This document shows, one piece after another, positions 37,101 to 47,480 of a stretch of 64,000 bases of DNA. This DNA comes from Symsagittifera roscoffensis. Its lineage: Eukaryota > Xenacoelomorpha > Acoela > Convolutidae. The notes below the pieces were generated by a model that saw only the letters and a list, made by a program, of their open reading frames with translations, had not been told where the DNA came from and made no database searches. Made by a program: the position numbers and the translations under genes. The DNA lies in assembly GCF_963678635.1 (NCBI RefSeq), contig NC_087065.1, positions 63,952,973 to 64,016,972 on the forward strand, in the 5' to 3' direction. Each line of letters starts with the position of its first letter. Within the stretch, counting starts at the first letter, position 1.

Positions 37101-37932
37101 AAAAGACAGGAGACGCCGACGAGAGAACAGTTACAGTAATTAGATTGTCTAAAATATTTAAATTTTTTCGAAACAACGTGCAAAATCCTGAACAGTCCGA
37201 TGGAAGTGAAAAAGATATAGGCCAGAAGACGACTGATGCCATGGTTTAGAGCCAACAGGACTGCATGGTTGTACGATTATGCCGTAGAAGAGTGTATAGT
37301 GCGTATCAGCTGGACATTGAAGCACGAGCTTTCAAGCGAGCTTTTGTAACTCATCGGAATGCAGTGACCACCGCAGTGAAGTGGAGGTCTAGAAAGAGTG
37401 AATGTGACGGGAGAGAAGGAGAAGAAATGTTGAAGGAAGACTTGGAGCGAAACGTGACATTGTGCCTCCCTAACAGCTTCTGCCGAAATAGGGAAACTAA
37501 CGTTGATCCTCTACCTTGATGCAAACAAAGAGTAGAAGAGCAGAAGTGTTGGAGGACTGCCTGCAACTGCGTCAGAATAGCCACCGATGTGTTGCAAGAC
37601 ACTGAGACTAAAAGTGCGGAGTCAGTTTTGCAGGAGGAGGAGATGGAACAATGACAAACAGTCGAAAAACAAGACGCAAAAAGAAAAAAATTAGAAGAAT
37701 TTAGAAGTCTTACAACTTCTAAACGACTAAAACAAAGAAAAAATAACAAAAAAGCGAGCAAAGGAATTTTGAAAGAGAAAATGTAAAAAACTCAATGTAA
37801 AATATTTTTTTGTATGTCAAAAACTCAAATGAAAAACAAAGCAACTAAGCTGGCAATTAAAACTGAAGAGAAAATTCTTAGTTGATTTTTAAAGATTAAA
37901 GAATTTGTTGCTTTTATAAATTTGCATTGTGA
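34170..37932 (+). pseudogene. Tandem element pseudogene, copy C (truncated at 3' end)
   Basis: Third unit, starting 4404 bases after copy B. It lacks about 375 bases present in B (30112-30488) by a clean join at 34516-34530, which fuses two parts in frame and gives a 273-codon frame (34236-35057). It also holds the longest frame of the array, 35076-36425 (449 codons), covering residues about 1080-1560 of the large protein. The 3' coding part (36980-37520) has extra stops and a small deletion near 37280. Similarity stops at 37932, where the spacer of A and B continues but unrelated AT-rich DNA begins here. Confidence 0.8.
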
Positions 37933-40382
37933 TTTTAGTAAATGGCTTTAGAGACACTTACTTTTCATTTAGAGAGGCTTGAGTGGAGAGTATTTTGAAT
38001 ATTCTAGCCTGCATGATTGTTTTTAATCAACTTTGTGGTGATATGAAAGGCTTGAGTAATCTCTTGAAGAGGGAGAATATTTCATTGTTCCTTCTAACTA
38101 CTGAGTTTCTTAATTTCAATCTTCAGGACCAATGACAACTAGATTTACAAAAGGAAGAAGCATAGTAGGATAATTTTAGCTTGTGGGTTGGCAGGACTGT
38201 CCTGCGTTCCCACACTTTTTAAACCTAGGAGAAAAATTTTTAAGTCGGGACATAGACATTGGAAGTCTGAAAAGATGTTTTATCTTAAGTATATCCTCGA
38301 AAAGTGCAGATTGGTGAAAGAATTTGGAAGGCAAAAATAGTGTGGTATGATGCCATTTATTTTCTGCAGTGAGTCGATATGACGTGGATAAAAGTGATTT
38401 TATGCATTTTATAAATTCTGTTCGATGACACTGTACCATTTCGATGAAGACTACGAGACTCAATGATGACATTGACCGGGCTGTCCGGGGAGTATGTGAT
38501 ATTCGAACAGAATGTCTCAAAATGCAAGTTCGAATTCGAATTTTTTTTGTGACAGCTGAGCGGGAAAATTGGCGGTTTTAGCACATTAACGGTGTTAAGC
38601 GTTCGTTTTGACGAACGCGGAATGATTAATTTGGACTGACGTGTTAATTTTTAAGACTTCGTTTGAAAAGAAACACACATTACGACGTCAAAAATTTGCG
38701 ACAACTGAAAACTGCAAAAAGAAAAAGACCAACAGAATTCGTGGAGAAAAACGGTGAACGGCAATTGTGCGATACAGATCGAGATTGAATTAGAACACAA
38801 CTATCAGAAAACCATTCCGAGTTGTAAAGATTGTGTCGCTACAATCGTCACAACCCGAATCCCGAGAACCAGGAAGGGTATTGGGACGACGTGCCCAGCC
38901 TTCCGGGAAGAAATAAGACTGTTATTTGCCCGGTTCCAGAATCCGGAGGGGTCTCGGGACAAAACTGTAACTCTCTGTTTTTATGAACTTTTAGCTTCTG
39001 GTCATGTCCTGAATTGAATTAATAACATCTAAATTTGTTTTCAGATTATGAGAAGCTAGGAGTTGAGGGAAAGGTTGATCCATTTTCGATGAAGATGATG
39101 ATTTTTATCTACTGAACATAAATAATAGTAATATGATAAATATGTAGTAGCCCTGTTTTTAGGAGTGACCTCGTGGTCTGGGGATACTGAGACCCAGCCA
39201 TGCGCTCACTGTGTATGCATCTAATTAAGTTAATTAGAGCGTTCTGATCGAAGCCGGAAACAGTAACGTTTTGTCGACCCGATGTTAGAAAGACCATCAA
39301 AAGAACTGGCTTAGGCCTGTAGAGCTGTGTTTAGACGCTGGCCAGTCGTTTTAGAACCTAGCTTTTTTCCCGTCGATTTGTACTTCCGGGCGAATGTTAC
39401 ACATCACGGACTTTTCTTGTGTTGTTAGCAGTTTGCTTTTGAGTTGCAACTTTTGTTCATTGCAGTTTCACGGCGGACTTGAGCTGGAAAAAAAATTCTG
39501 TTGTCAAAAAAAAATCAAGTTTGCACTGAAACTACAAAATACATTCTTTGCAGCAATAGCGAAATTTGCTCTCTCTCAGCACTAGGAAAATCCATGGTGT
39601 GGCAGAAAAAATTGTTTTGGCTCAATTGGTGTCTGTTTAATGATTGTTGGGCTTGCTTCCGTTTCGTAAGTTTGGTTCCGTTGCTTATTTAATATTCAAA
39701 TGTTTTGTTTGGCATGTTTGTCTAGAATGAGCGTTTATCGAAAATTTTGGTAGACCTAGTTTTTTTCCAAATTTTTTTATTTTTCCGAAATCTTAGGTTT
39801 TTTATGTCTGTGTTGCATCGCAAGTGATGCGAAGCTCTGGTTCGCCTATTGGTACAAGTTGCTGTTGTCTTCAAAAAATACAAATTGGTTATCACTTTCG
39901 GAGGAAACGTTCCATTATTCTTACTGAGATGGAAAAAGCTTTTATATCAGCTAAACCACTTTCGTCACGTTTGCTCATGAAAACTCGCTGATAATTTTCC
40001 TGGTGTCAATCAGTTTTAATGCCGCCTTCTTGATACTGATATGTGGAGGTTCCTTGTCTGATATCCGTTGCTCTAGATCCGCCACCTCAATCTTTCTTAC
40101 TTTAAGTATGCCGTACCTTGATTACTGTGATCTTAAGTTTCTTCAATAATATCATTCACTAATTCAACATTAGTTGGGCATTCATTTTTTTGGATCATTT
40201 CGTCGGTCTACTATTTGTGTGCGATGAACTATTTGCTTGATAGGTTAACAGGTTCCATTGTTGCTTAATAGTTTAACCACAAAATTAGGCTAACGTTCAA
40301 GACATTTTTGAGTGTCTTATTTTCACCTTTGTTCCGATAACTTCGTATTTTGTTAAAGAAATTTCATTCTTAGTTTTTTTAG
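37933..40382. other. Remaining part of SLC7 intron 2
   Basis: Mostly AT-rich. A GC-richer island at 38690-39000 has an 87-codon open frame (38754-39017, GTG start) with no recognisable motif; another frame there reads PESGGVSGQN after a short Cys-Pro-Val, and neither is convincing. A tRNA-like patch at 39165-39235 is too degenerate to call. Confidence 0.4.
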
Positions 40383-40655
40383 GAATTCGGCAGACGACTG
40401 TGGTAAATAATGTCTTATCCAGTCTGAACCTTCTCACGCTCTTATTCGTTGTCATTATGGGCTTCATCTTGGCCGACTGGCCCAACTGGACGAACGATTT
40501 TCTACCGAACGGAGTCTCTTCTGTATTCGAAGGAGCTTCGCGGGCATACTTTGCGTACACAGGATACGATGCCATTACGGTCGGCAGCGAGGAAGCCAAA
40601 GATCCCAATCGATCAGTGCCCATAGCACTCATTTTCACCGTTCTTTTTATCACAG
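40383..40655 (+). CDS. SLC7/CAT exon 3
   Basis: The acceptor ends at 40382; the frame G|GA ATT CGG continues exon 2. It codes for VNNVLSSLNLLTLLFVVIMG ('vN.i.t.iNllvl.fv...G' of CATs) and then FEGASRAYFAYTGYDAITVG with EEAKDPNRSVPIAL, equivalent to 'f.GAa..FfAyvGFD.iat.gEE.knP.r.iPiai', a hallmark of the family. The match to CATs ends at about 40655 (FIT), just where a phase-1 donor is needed, but the sequence there is GGATCA, neither GT nor GC. Confidence 0.85.
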
Positions 40656-40735
40656 GGATCAAGTTATCATATTTTGTCAGATAATAACGGCCCGCCCCTC
40701 CCATAAGTGACGCCCTCTCTCCCTTTCATTCAGGA

Positions 40736-40788
40736 CTTCAATTCCTGCTTCAAAATATGCATGTTGTATTTTGAAGCAGGAATTGAAG
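40736..40788. repeat. Perfect 22-bp hairpin with 9-base loop
   Basis: The arms 40736-40757 and 40767-40788 are perfect reverse complements, with the loop TGCATGTTG. It lies in the intron between exons 3 and 4 of the SLC7 gene. An unflawed stem of this length in drifting intronic DNA is unusual. It may be a young palindromic insertion or a small RNA hairpin. Confidence 0.85.
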
Positions 40789-41010
40789 GTCCCACTTTTT
40801 GTTTCAATTTTCCGACACTGTCTGAGTTGGTCGACTCTCATCGTTGATATTATATTATACGCTGACTTTTTACTTAGCTAGGCAATTTAAAAATAAACAT
40901 AAACATAAGAAACTGGGGCTAGAAAAAGCAGGTTGACAGATAGCCTTTTTTGAGTCCTTTTAGTTTGGGGTAGAAAGAAGCGTGATTTAACTTGATCTCT
41001 TCTATGACAG

Positions 41011-41475
41011 CACTGATGTCTTCGTTGGCGCTCGCTCTGACTTTGATGGTACCATATCTGGAAATATCCGAAACAACTGCATTGTCCTCGGCGCTCGATT
41101 ACAACGGAATGCATTGGGCTGCAAACATAGTGTCCATTGGGGCAATTTTTGCTCTTTCTTGCACGGTTATTTCCAACATAATGTGCACTTCTAGAATCAC
41201 GTACGCAATCTCGTCCGAAGGACTCTTGTTCAGATTTTTATCACGAGTCAATAGGTCCACCCAGGTTCCAATTTTTGCAACTATTTTTGGCGCCACAATT
41301 ACAATTCTGATGACGTTTTTTATACCACTTCAGGATTTGACAGAAATGTTGGCGTTCGGCAACCTTTTGGCGTACGCATTCGTCGCTTTCGCCGTGATCA
41401 AACTCAGAACAACTTCACTAAAGTTTCTTCAGCAGGAGGCTAATAAAATTTTTTATCCGATGAAAAAATCCCCCT
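41011..41475 (+). CDS. SLC7/CAT exon 4
   Basis: The acceptor TTCTATGACAG precedes the frame ALMSSLALALTLMVPYLEIS, equivalent to CAT 'a.vsvslaLTLMvPY'. Then follow GMHWAANIVSIGAIFALSCT ('g..wA..iv..GaicAl...l') and SEGLLFRFLSRVNRSTQVPI ('.DGLlf..la.v..rT.vPv'), then GNLLAYAFVAFAVIKLR. This covers four membrane segments and the loops between. The frame ends in a stop at 41475, but the matching loop and next segment continue in another frame from 41447 on, one base out. Confidence 0.85.
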
Positions 41476-41857
41476 GATTGAGACAAAGAACAAAAATGAA
41501 CCTGAAAATCATCAAAACTTAAGTATTGATAACCGAAATGATAAAAATAACACGTGGAACCAGCGACAGTGTATATCAGCAGTGGGGCTTCTTGTCTTTG
41601 CTTTTCTGGCTTGTATTTTTCTGAGGATAGCGCAAAACTCGGAGCTTAGCAGCTCAGCTACTATTGTTGTGACAAGTGATAAGTGCTTGTTGTCTGGTTG
41701 CAATGATGTCTTGTTTGGTGTGCTTTTGGAGACTATCGAACACGAACCTTGTCACAGAAACAGTTTATCGAGTGCCATTGGTCCCCTTCTTTCCCGCCTT
41801 CTCAATATTCGTCAATTTCTACCTCATGGTCCAATTGAGTACTATCACTTGGATCAG
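41447..41857 (+). CDS. SLC7/CAT exons 5-6 (two frames, one discontinuity)
   Basis: From 41447 the second frame carries a polar loop (IETKNKNEPENHQN) and then a membrane helix AVGLLVFAFLACIFLRI, the place of the TM after the large CAT loop. From 41672 a third frame gives another helix ending CLVCFW and then TVYRVPLVPFFPAFSIFVNF and QLSTITWIR, equivalent to 'F.VPlvPflPalSifvNiyLm.qL...TWiRf'. It ends at the donor AG|GTAACC (41858). The change of frame lies between 41669 and 41697, where no intron of plausible size fits well. Confidence 0.75.
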
Positions 41858-42388
41858 GTAACCACAGAGTTTTGTAAAGCTTAGGAATTTGAAATTATTT
41901 AGGCAGTATGGCAATAGATAAAAGAGACAGACTTAGTTTTCTCGCTTACAAGTAGAACTATTATAATTTCCTTCCCTCTATGACACCAAGTAACGAATCT
42001 CCCCTCTACCCCATAAAATAACTAATTCAACGGTTAAGCATATGTGAATTTTGTGCCTTGTAACTAATCTACTTCGTTCGTTAAAAAGGGGGATGAACAG
42101 TTAAAGAGATCCCAAAACCAAGGACATGAATAAAAACTGTGCGATTTGTCGAGGCATGTCCTGAAAATTTTTACTTTTCAATTTAAAATATGAGGAAGCT
42201 TGCAACTCATCCTGATTTTTTGTTAGCTTTTTCCTAAATAATCCCTGTAAATCCCACCCATTCGGAATTAAGTGATAATTTTTCTGATAATAAGTAGGCT
42301 AAAATGGCTAAAATTCTAGCTTTTTCGCACTTCGTTTTATTTTTTTAGTCACCCGTTGTTTCTTAGTTTTTATTCATTTGCTTTTCAG

Positions 42389-42521
42389 GTCATTTGTGTG
42401 GATTTCCATCGGGCTGTTGATTTATTTCTTCTATGGAATCAAGCATAGCGACTTGGAAAAGGTCTCCACAAGCGATGACGATGACTCACTGTCTGACGGA
42501 TGTGGCGGCAGTCGCGAATAG
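42389..42521 (+). CDS. SLC7/CAT last exon
   Basis: The acceptor TTGCTTTTCAG joins in correct phase (AG|G) to SFVWISIGLLIYFFYGIKHS, equivalent to the end of CATs ('..vWm.iGf.iYF.YGi.HS'). A short acidic, Ser-rich cytoplasmic tail of 22 residues follows to TAG at 42519-42521. No AATAAA close by was identified with confidence. Confidence 0.85.
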
Positions 42522-45347
42522 CTCATTGAATAGACTCATTTGATAACTCAAACCATTGTAGTTAGCTCGATTTGTGAAATATGCAGAACAATCAATTTAA
42601 AATGGTGTTTTTTCGGTCTTAATCATATTTCATTGACTCTTTGAATTGTGATTGGCAGTCATTTTTCTGAGGATCTTTCGGTTTAATGCAGAAGGCTGTT
42701 ATATATGTAAAAATATTCTGCAACAAACATTGGGTATGGTTTTTCGAAACAAATGCTTCATAAAATTGATTCAGCGATAACAGGTTACAGAGGTGATGAT
42801 ACACTGATTTAGCTATGAAATTTTTGAGTCGGTTTTATTAGGACAAACCTAACATTATCAAATACTAAATTAAAATACAAAGTAACAAGACTGATCACAG
42901 CAGGACAAAACGAAGCGAGCGGTGGTGAAGTGGTTACGTCTCCGCCTCTCAATCGAAAGGTCGGATGTACGAGGCGCACCATGATCCATGCTCAGTTCTG
43001 TAGGGTGAGGCGGCCTTACCCAGCCAGAAAAATAACCAAAAAATTGCATGTCGTTCTTAAACAAGGACACAAGAGAGGTTCGTCGCGTTGACCTGTACAG
43101 CTTCTATGTTGGTCCTTTCCAGCGTGTATACCTGGTCATAATACCTTAATAAAACCTGAATGTTCCAATTTAGCCCATTACTTGGTCTGGAATCGTTTTT
43201 GGCATGTGAAGTTTTGACAAACTACAAATTTTAGGCCGATCAAAGTGTTAAAATTTGAGTCGTTTATGGAATTAATAAGGCCAATTAGCTTGCCTCAATT
43301 CAATTTGGAACAATTATGAGCGCGGATAATTTGCCACGCAGAAACAATTTGCTTATTGAAACAAAATATTCCAGCATCAAAGCAGCTCTTTAGTCTTGTG
43401 CAAGCATAGTCGTTTGACAATCCCAAAATTTAGGGATCGTTGTCCATACTCAGTCATTTTTTCTATAATCCATCTGAATGAAAAACAATGTCCCGACTGC
43501 CCCTCTATCCACATCGAATAGCTTTAAAAAAAATTGATAAACTATAAATTTTGGACAATATCAAAGGTCAAGTGTGAATTTTTTTCCGTACGAAATTTAT
43601 GTAAGCCCTTTGCTAGCCTCAATTCAAATTTAGAAGGTTTTTGTGGTGCGGGATAATTAGCGTTACGCTGTCAGAATTGTAGATAAAATCTAAATTTATG
43701 GATAAAAGTTTAAAGTAAAATAACTTTTTAATTTTGAATCCAGAGAGTCAATATCTTCAACGGGGCATAAAAAACTTTTGGGTAAAAACTAAGATTTCGA
43801 TCGCAAAAAGTTGCCTGAATAAAAAACCATAAAAAGCATAAACATTCTCTTTTCTTCAAAAAATGGAACAAAAACCAAACCTCGCATATATATCCTTCGA
43901 AAATCTGAACAACAAGATAACATCTGCTTTTAATTTTTGCATCTGCTTTTAACTTGTGTTGACAAGACGTGTAAGCGACTGCGCGCCTGTCATTGTATAT
44001 TTTCTGACCGGACTACTTTTTGGTTTTATTTTATGTCAACTTTGCTTCAAAATTGTTAAATTTTTTTAGTAAAGAAATTGGATCTGCTTTTGGTACTATT
44101 TACTGCTTAGATTTTCTGCCAATTGAATAACAGAATGATTGAAAGGCGATTATGGCTTCAAAATAACCTTTTTCTGAAGAGGAAGGTAGGTATCTAAAAA
44201 CGATTTTGTTTGGGAAAAAATTTTATGCACAAAACTTTTTAGCTAAAAGAGCCATACTTCTTAGAATCAATATCGTGAAAAATAGAAAAACGCAGCATAA
44301 TTTAGGAAGAATTGTGTTTCTGCAGAACTAAAAAAAGGAAAATGGAGTATTTTTTAAATACCAACAACGCCGATTGGAGTGCTAAATCGTTTGAATGATG
44401 AAAAAAATCAGCGTTGGTTCTTGGCTTTAGCATATGTAAAACAAAGTTATATTCTCAGTTTCGTGATTCTCAGTTGCGTGAATTTTCTTTTTTGATTTTC
44501 TTCTTTTCTCGCTGATTGAAGATTAAAGAACAGTTGTATCATCATACTGTGCTAGCCTTATGTTGAAGGTTAGAAAAACTGCTGTGCGAAAGCTGATTTT
44601 ACGTATCTTTTTAACATTTCATAAAAACAAAGCGTGAGTAACTGATCGTCAATTTCGGATATGTAATAAAGCACTGAATGTCCTAAAGATCAGCACATGA
44701 AGCAACTTGGATATCAATAAATTATTTTAGTAACAAAAATAAGACCAAAAATGGCTACTGCAGCTACGCAGTGTCCATTCTTCCCCCACTCGTTGGAAGA
44801 AATTTTCTACCACAACTGAGTTTTTTTCTATAAGATAACGTAATATAATTTGCTCGCACATTGTTTAAAGAACTGTTTTTCTCGCACATTGCTTAAAGCG
44901 GAACGGTTAATTTCGTTAACCTTTTTATACTTTATCAATCGTCTCTTTTCGGTTCTCTTCCTTTCTATTTCGACTTCTTTTTTTGTTCGTCCAGACTCGT
45001 CTCCCATTTCGCATCCTAGGTCCTGCTTAAGTCTAGGGCCACATTTCCATCTAAACAGATACTGCTCCAACTGATTGAATCTTTTCTGCGTTGGGTCTGC
45101 TAATGCTCTGCTAACTCCATTCTGTAGGCGTCTATTAAAACCTTCCGTAGCTCCTCCGACTGCTTCGCATTGCTGTTACAATCATCCCGAAATTCCACTG
45201 CTCGAACAGAATTTTTTTCCGGGTCTCTCATCTAGACGACTCCTTTTCGATTACTCTAACAATTCTGCGCACTGATCCTAGACTCTATTATACTTATGTC
45301 CTTCCCCGGTAGATGCATGATATGCACCAGCGAATTTAGGGGGTGAG
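42522..45347. other. Intergenic AT-rich DNA with a SINE
   Basis: Apart from the tRNA-like SINE at about 42910-43155 no gene or repeat is supported. Frames at 44828-45275 are open on both strands but without motifs. The 3' UTR of the transporter should lie in the first few hundred bases. Confidence 0.45.
42910..43155 (+). mobile_element. tRNA-derived SINE
   Basis: A GC-rich head reads GAGCGGTGGTGAAGTGGTTA (A-box-like TGGTGAAGTGG), then CTCCGCCTCTCAATCGAAAG and GGTCGGATGTACGAGGCGC (B-box-like), spaced as in a tRNA with a variable arm. An unrelated body follows, and an A/T-rich tail with AATAAA at 43148-43153. The head is too altered to be a working tRNA. Boundaries are approximate; no second copy in the window confirms it. 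Confidence 0.5.
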
Positions 45348-45707
45348 GGCGGGGGCGGATGCTTAGGGATACCTTTTGTGATATCCTTTTTGGCTGACTG
45401 AGCTTGAAAATTTTCTGAAGGTGCCTCTGGCGCCAAAATATACTAATTGCGAGAGAGGAGCGCGCGCAGAAAAAAAAACTATTTTGGTCAAAACTTTTCA
45501 TCAAGTGCCTAAAAACGTCATTTTGGACTGTTTTTTCAAAAAATTGCGTACGTGGCAAAATTTCGGTCAAAATGGGGAGTTTTTAGTGATTTGGAAAAGC
45601 TCATAAAATCAATTTGGTCGACCTAAAGAAAAAAAAGGTCGAAATTTTTTTGAAACTCCCCCCTCCCCCCCCCCCCCCCCCTCGAGAAAATCCTAGATGC
45701 GCCCCTG
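45348..45707. mobile_element. hAT-like MITE, copy 2
   Basis: The left end carries GGGGGCGGATGC (45351-45362) and the right end ATGCGCCCCTG (45697-45707), an imperfect inverted terminal repeat. Inner sequence matches copy 1 (14560-14885), most clearly at ATCAATTTGGTCGACCTAAA and CTCGAGAAAATCCTAG. A run of about 25 bases that are almost all C lies just inside the right end. No coding capacity. Confidence 0.72.
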
Positions 45708-47105
45708 ATGATATATACTAAAAAAATGTTAGCAATCGAACAACCGTGTTGATCCTGAATGATCAGTCTTTCTTAGCCTTTTTGGTTTTTAACACTGACA
45801 AAATTGCCTGATGATCTCTTCCTCTCGTGTTTTTTTTCGAACAGATATTGTTCGAATGTTTTCGTTGTCCATTCAATCGTGAAAAGTTCTCGCGTTAGTT
45901 TCTCGAGTTTGTTCCATTTGGGTACATTGGTACAAAGAAACAAACGATATCAACGTCCAATCATTTGCTTGGTTTCACTATTCAAAGAATGTCCTTTGAC
46001 TGGGCAAATAGTGTTGTCAATTTTAGAGCTCACAATTTGTGTTTGCGATATATTTGTTCGGTTAAACTTCGTTAGAACTTCGCGTCGAAATTTCTTTCGT
46101 GCCAAAATTTCCAACTTCGAAGGCTACTCCTTCATAACTTGATTTTTTCATTGATACTGTCTTTTTGTTAAAAGTTAAAAAACTGTTATTTGATATCTGA
46201 ATTTTCATATGTGCTTTTACCGTAACATAACAATAGAGAGTGGTTAAATTGGTACTGAATAGACCACAATACACTGAATTTACTGAAAATAAACTAATTA
46301 CATGGCTTCGCGTATGATCTTGTATGGGTGATTGAACCTGATAGTCGGCGTGGGTACTACCTATCGCCCGAATCGTTAAGCTAAACTATGGAAAGGACGG
46401 TTGCTCACGATCCGTCCTTGTTAAGACCGCAACGAACGTTAAGCTCGCTCCTGTTTTTTGTTTATGGGCGTTGGAGGTTCTCGCTCATAGCTTAAATTGA
46501 AATGAGAAAATAAAATGAACGTAAGAAAGACTAACTTGAAAATGATTGGACCAAAGGTTTACAGCCTTGCGTATGAACAGAGCGCTCAGGCCGGCTCGAA
46601 GTCAAATTCTCATTAATTCTAGCATTTGATTTCGTATTTTTACCGATTTACGGAGATTTACCGCGCAAAGCGTCGATGTCTAGTTTTTGCTTGCAGCCCC
46701 TAGCACGCATTTTTTGTGAGGCTTTTTTGTGAGGCATTTTTTGTTTTCAGTAAACTGTATTTATATTCATTTTGCCATGGGTCATTGTTGCTGATCGTTG
46801 TGCCTCAAAGATTTTTGTTGCCGTTGTCCAAATATTATGGGAGGTTGGGCTCCACAATGCTTATTATTGTTGTCTAATTTAACAAATGCAAATAGTGAAA
46901 AATAAATATGTGTCTTCACGTCAGATTTTTCTTGTTATGAATTGATGCTGTTTTTACGTTTTAGTTATTGTCTCCAATTGTTTTTCTCAAAAGAACTTTC
47001 GATGTCGTCAATGTTTTTCATCTCGGTCAACATAATTTCAATTTCATTCGGAGGCTTCATTTTTTGTGCTGTCTGATAATTCGTTAGATCCACCCCCCCC
47101 CCCTC
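45708..47105. other. Intergenic DNA, no gene seen
   Basis: A GC-richer block at 46310-46450 could be a repeat head or an untranslated RNA piece, but it does not fold as tRNA by eye and has no recognisable box motifs. The rest is AT-rich with chance open frames (45804-46142). Confidence 0.4.
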
Positions 47106-47480
47106 TCGGAACTAAGAGCTTTGGAAGAGCTGTTAAGCGATTTGTTTAAATTCCGGATGGAAAAGGTTTGTCATAAAACACATTGTTTGTCATAAAACAC
47201 ACAAGGTTTGTCATAAAACACATTGTACCTTGAGACACTACCACAAGTACGGAGTGAGCAAAACATGACCAGTTCAGGATAACAAATTAAAAATAGATAA
47301 ATTTTTAAAACGAACAGCAGATACTTGAAGAATCAATGGTCTCATAGGAACAACACGAACAGAGATGGGGAATGAGAAAAACATTTACACAAGTTACAAT
47401 GTGTTTTATGACAAACCTTTTTCATCCGGAATTTGAACAAATCGCTTAACAGCTCTTCTTCCAAAGCTCTTAGTTCCGAA
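47106..47480. mobile_element. Small foldback element with internal repeats
   Basis: The left arm from 47106 (GGAACTAAGAGCTTTGGAAG ... AAGCGATTTGTTTAAATTCC) returns inverted at 47398-47480. Inside the left arm a TTGTCATAAAACACA word occurs three times (about 47169-47224), with one inverted copy at about 47399-47415. The element is about 375 bp, a MITE-like foldback. A C-run lies just outside its left end (47091-47103). Confidence 0.7.

Larger units (their letters stand above)
20542..40382 (+). other. 19.8-kb intron 2 of the SLC7 gene, filled by foreign DNA
   Basis: The donor GTTAGT (20542) and the acceptor ending TTTTTTAG (40382) join exons 2 and 3 in the correct phase (G|GA), with matching CAT sequence on both sides, so the intron is well supported. 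It contains the glycoprotein remnant, two unknown broken frames, the triplicated element pseudogenes and about 2.4 kb of plain AT-rich DNA (37933-40382). Confidence 0.8.
19310..42521 (+). pseudogene. SLC7/CAT cationic amino acid transporter gene, possibly broken
   Basis: CAT proteins are plasma-membrane carriers for Arg, Lys and ornithine with 12-14 membrane segments. Exons seen: 19310-19639, 20341-20541, 40383 to about 40655, 41011 to about 41475, about 41447-41669, 41672-41857 and 42389-42521, together about 560 residues, the usual CAT length. The order matches CAT proteins from the 'L.tfDLvmLGvGa..GgGVYv' start to the final 'WiR.fvWi.iGl.iYF.YGi.HS' motif. Four joins fail: the exon 1/2 phase is off by one base; exon 3 lacks a GT or GC donor in the needed phase; there is a frame change between 41447 and 41475; and another between 41669 and 41697. 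Because neighbouring frames of over 6 kb are intact, plain sequencing error is not the obvious cause. Either a pseudogene or a locally misassembled gene. Intron 2 (20542-40382) is 19.8 kb and carries viral and element DNA. Confidence 0.85.

Noticed and set aside
25410-37761. Many - strand open frames of 60-147 codons in the tandem array
   Set aside because: They repeat in each copy opposite the recognisable + strand fragments and have no motifs of their own.
38754-39017. 87-codon frame in a GC-richer island of SLC7 intron 2
   Set aside because: GTG start, no motif, no splice context; could be an old exon but cannot be supported.
39165-39235. tRNA-like patch
   Set aside because: Too degenerate; neither box is convincing.
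45661-45683. C-run of about 20 bases
   Set aside because: Part of the hAT-like MITE copy; simple slippage.
46310-46450. Possible small RNA gene in a GC-richer block
   Set aside because: No A/B boxes, no cloverleaf, no Sm-type site recognised.
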